Below are positions 60,566 through 64,000 of a stretch of DNA of 64,000 bases, in pieces. Every line of letters begins with the position of its first letter. The stretch's first letter is position 1. The translations under genes and the position numbers were made by a program. The stretch spans positions 930,001 through 994,000 of the forward strand of contig VJWM01000063.1 of assembly GCA_010909165.1 (NCBI GenBank). The letters are read 5' to 3'. The DNA is from Anthoceros angustus. Taxonomy: Eukaryota > Streptophyta > Anthocerotopsida > Anthocerotales > Anthocerotaceae. The notes under the pieces were generated by a model. The model made no database searches. It saw only the letters and a list, made by a program, of their open reading frames with translations, and was not told the DNA's origin.

Positions 60566-63500
60566 GACGTTGCATTGTGGTCTCCAAGCTAACAAACATC
60601 TTCTCGACGCGATTAAAAGATAAAACACCACCAAGCACAACACGAGGCTCCTGTAGCACAATAATAACACTCACCAAACACAATACGAGATCCCAAGTAG
60701 CACAATATTAGCCCCAAGTAGTTCGTCGTTTCTTCTTTCTCTTTTAAGAAATGGCGGATTTTATCTCGAAATCCTAAATACCCAAAACTTCTCATGACTT
60801 GACAACGGCCTGCGATTTATCCGTCTTTGAAATACATACTCAAAAGGCCCCATCTACCTATACATCGATACCGCAGTGAAGGCCTAACCCACGTGTATGT
60901 GTGCCAAGCCTCCGCTTTCAACGCCTAACCATTGCACCTTTTTGTGCTAGAGGCGTGCTATGGTTTGGGTTTTGTATGGCAAAATCATGTGCGTGTTGAG
61001 CAAAAATCTTGGGTACAAAAAGGTATCCAACTCAATGGAACGAAGAGACTGCGATGATATACCATGTGATACTAAGTGCTCCAATTCGGGAACCATGCCA
61101 AGACTTGTGACATTAGTTCCTACCCATCTTGGAACCATGCAGCCATGTTACAATTTAAGGGGCATAATTAGTAATTATGACCAAGTGCATAACAAGGCCT
61201 AATTGTTTTAGTAGTGTGAAAGAAACATCAAGGGTACGTAAACGTTACTTTCTTCCATGTTGTGATGAACCTACACCAAAACGCGTTTAAGCGTGTTTGG
61301 GTATCTACTTGTTTTAAAATATTTACAAGGATATTTATTTACTATTTATCCTATTTTCCAATTATAAACAATAGAGCAAGGTGCTCCAAGCCAAATGCAA
61401 TTTTTCTCATCTCAATGCAATAATAGATGAAAACAATGAGCTATTAGAAACACCCTAGTTTTGTTTTCCAACAAACCCTTCCATGCATGTTTTAGTGAAT
61501 TCATTCTAAACCTAAACTCACATAGCAACACACCACCATATGCGAGATTGAGCTTCCACAAAATATGCCACTACTCGGTAGCGGTTGATAACAAAAAGGA
61601 ACATGGAGGGATCTCAATATCAAGGTATGGTGTACCGTTCTCATCACCGGTTTTATGGTGGTTCACGTGAAATGTTTTCCGCGACATACGACGGAAAGCT
61701 TGTATGTCACACACTTGGTGACATCGCCACGCAGCATCCCGCGTGTATTGTTGTCGGTAGGTGTGATACGCATCTTTATGCATAGAAGATGCCGATTGAT
61801 GCGTCTGAGGAAAATAATGTTGACACACACAACTCACGCCATGATGAGATTGGTACGCCATACCGAGGTGCTTCACAACATCGGAAACGGGTTTACAATT
61901 GACCCAATAACCATACACACATCGAACTAGAGGCCTCCTATGTCATCGCTGTTGGGAGGCCACACATTGTGGTCCCATGGGCCATAAGCACAACCTGCGG
62001 TTAGGCCTCTAAGGGTGGGTTCACACCGACCCTCATGTCAAGAGCCGTACTAGGACTTGGTCTAAACCATGTCATGGTGGCCATTCTGATCCTCGCCGCT
62101 TCACACGGACTTGGCCTAAACCATGTCATGGTGGCCATTTGCGATCCCCGGTTTCACAGAAGGCGGTGTGGGCCACCTTACTTTCACTTATTGATAAATA
62201 AAGTGAAATGTCTTAGGCAAGAGAAGGTGAAAAGGACCCCTTCCTTCGCACCAACACATTCATACCATCTTCTAGAGTCATTATATTTTTGTCTTCCACC
62301 CGCTCTTGTGCGGCCTTCTCTAGTTTGAGTTTATTTTAGGTTGTTAGATTTTCTATTTAAATACATTTTATCATGTTATCCAAGATGGATCCACATACTA
62401 GGCATTTATGGATGTGTTTATTATTGGGCTTATGTTATATATTACTTTGGAGCTTTGGAGTACACATCATCCATGTGAATGGATTTGTTTTCGCACATCC
62501 ATTATGATCGAGTCCGTGTACTTTCTTGAGTGATCTCCATAATGCTTCATTAGAGATTTAGCATTCGGATCCAAGACGCATTAATTCAAGATGGATGCAG
62601 CGGACGCATGAAGATGCCCGAACACATTCGTCCACTCGAGCAGTCAGGCAATCCAGCTCTATCTCCTCATAATCCTATGCCATGCCTCCATCAATTCGGT
62701 AGGCCACACAACTCATACCTTCAAACCGCTAGATCGATGGGGCGTGGAACCCTAAAGTGTGTGGGAGCAAGGAGGCATGGAGCCGGCACCAGAGCATGGT
62801 AACTCGGCGAAAGAAGAAAAGTGCGGTTCGTAAGGTCTGCAAATTTGAATTGCATAACGCATTGCATGCCCTAGTGTTGTGCACAATGCAATGATGCGCC
62901 ACTAATCTCTACTCAATGTGAAGACATCTCACATCTAGATCTCACTCAACCATGGGCTGTCCGGTGGCTTGAAGGTGCTTGCCACCGCTAGGATGCCGAT
63001 TCTCTATTTCATTAACCTACAAGAGTGTTTTCTAACTCTTCATAAAGTAATACCTTCTTGGACAGGCGCCCATTAAGCCTATTTTAATTTGTTTATTATG
63101 AAAGTGATTTTACTCCTTCATATCGGGATGGTCATATTTGTAAAAGTAGCTTATATTTATAATGTATATCTACTATGATTTAGACTTTCTTGTGATGCCA
63201 AAATTTATATATCGTAAAATAATGTTTCCATCAATAGCTCCTAGGTTGATATATGTAATTTTGGCCATGAAACCACGAAATTATGGATTTAGAGGGTTTT
63301 CATTTAGATCCAAGACGCGTTTTACACCCTTCAAAGTAGTGACTAGGAGCCATCACTATTCCTAAGGAGACCTTGTTCGATGAGAAGGGAAAAGGCGTGG
63401 GCACCAACCGCTTTCTTTGCATTACCTTCTCACTCGACATATGCTTGCAAGCCTATAATCAAGGTGAGGCCCATACCACGTTGACCGCTAATTACAGATA

Positions 63501-63921
63501 TTGCTCTCTCAAGATGGGAAATGCTAATCCACAAGAGGGATGCGATTGCTTAACATGGAATTGTAATAGGAAGCTGCCAAGAAGGAGAGAGGATAATACT
63601 ACTTAAGGAGTCATCAGGGCTAGTAAGGTCACTTGCTCCCACTATTATGTCTATTTTTGTCACATTAATCATAATTTGAATTAATATACAAAATAAACAA
63701 ATCATATTGTCTATATATGTGATATGGCCACATGTAAATTAATTCGATGCATTGAGTCTCTCCATATCCTATTGTCTATATATGTGATGTTGCCTAGGTG
63801 TAAATTTATTCAAATCGAGTCTCTCGTGAAACTAGTTTGCCAATGAAACTAGTCCCCTTTGTGCCTTTTTCTCTCTTTCGCGTGATCCTCTCATTTTTCG
63901 ACAAGTCGTGATATCACCAAC

Positions 63922-64000
63922 CAATGCAAAGAGGTGTGGCTTCAGAGGCGAGGCGAATGGCGTGTGTAGTTAATGGCGATGGGAGCAACTCTCACGCTAC
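63922..64000 (+). repeat. Array unit 8 (start only, runs off the window)
   Basis: The landmark and the next 79 bases match the start of the other units, so the array continues beyond the window. Confidence 0.85.

Larger units (their letters stand above)
58481..63921 (+). repeat. Array unit 7 (5.44 kb)
   Basis: Complete unit with only a 44 bp tandem duplication (58925-59018). The spacer 60566-63921 follows the reference unit with no supported gene. Confidence 0.92.
552..64000 (+). repeat. Head-to-tail tandem array of a ~5.45 kb unit (macrosatellite)
   Basis: The landmark CAATGCAAAGAGGTGTG recurs at 3927, 10774, 16378, 21845, 30087, 51123 (again at 52376), 58481 and 63922, always in the same orientation. 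After subtracting identified internal duplications and the 15.56 kb transposon, the spacings collapse to about 5.40-5.48 kb. AT-rich stretches such as the one around 16130-16200 are almost letter-identical in every unit, which points to recent homogenisation. Each unit carries a broken coding-like region, a minisatellite and a long non-coding spacer. No rRNA, histone or tRNA signature is visible. Such arrays are usually heterochromatic; that part is inference. Confidence 0.93.

Noticed and set aside
552-64000. The 5.45 kb unit as ribosomal DNA or a 5S/histone cluster
   Set aside because: No rRNA-like conserved blocks, tRNA-like promoter boxes or histone-like frames were found in the reference unit.

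Overview
The window reads as plant nuclear heterochromatin with no intact host gene. Two things identify it: a long head-to-tail array of a moderately AT-rich repeat unit of about 5.45 kb, and one GC-rich Ty3/gypsy LTR retrotransposon inserted in it. The retrotransposon has 4.4-5.0 kb LTRs, a primer site close to the plant tRNA-Asp type, and recognisable protease, reverse transcriptase, RNase H and integrase fragments. A flowering plant, perhaps a monocot, is the best guess; the species cannot be read from the sequence.

Layout. Bases 1-551 are unrelated sequence with a 2-copy 110 bp repeat and probably mark an array edge or an internal junction. From 552 to 64000 lies the array: a partial unit (552-3926), seven units (3927-10773, 10774-16377, 16378-21844, 21845-30086, 30087-51122, 51123-58480, 58481-63921) and the start of another. 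Apparent unit lengths of 5.4 to 8.2 kb (21 kb for the one holding the transposon) all reduce to about 5.40-5.48 kb once internal tandem duplications and the transposon are subtracted. Each unit holds, in order: a broken plus-strand coding-like region of about 1.75 kb whose 3' end carries two PAM2-like (PABP MLLE-binding) motifs; a six-copy 26/30 bp minisatellite; and about 3.4 kb of AT-rich non-coding DNA with short two-copy direct repeats.

The retrotransposon (35155-50713) lies on the minus strand. Its 5' LTR is 45679-50713, its primer binding site is at 45658-45675, then come gag-like sequence, a protease DTG site (42899-42907), RT, RNase H, integrase and a purine-rich tract, and its 3' LTR is 35155-39621. 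All coding parts are broken by frameshifts.

The most interesting signal is mutational. At least ten direct tandem duplications of 44-1787 bp are superimposed on the array and on the transposon. Each can be explained by a 5-9 bp (one about 9-10 bp) identity between the two breakpoints. One spans the LTR/host junction and one lies in only one LTR, so at least these arose after the insertion. Separately, most differences between units are 1-5 base indels at a few CG/CHG-rich spots, while AT-rich stretches are nearly invariant. This looks more like long-read consensus error at methylated sites than divergence, so many of the frameshifts may not be real.
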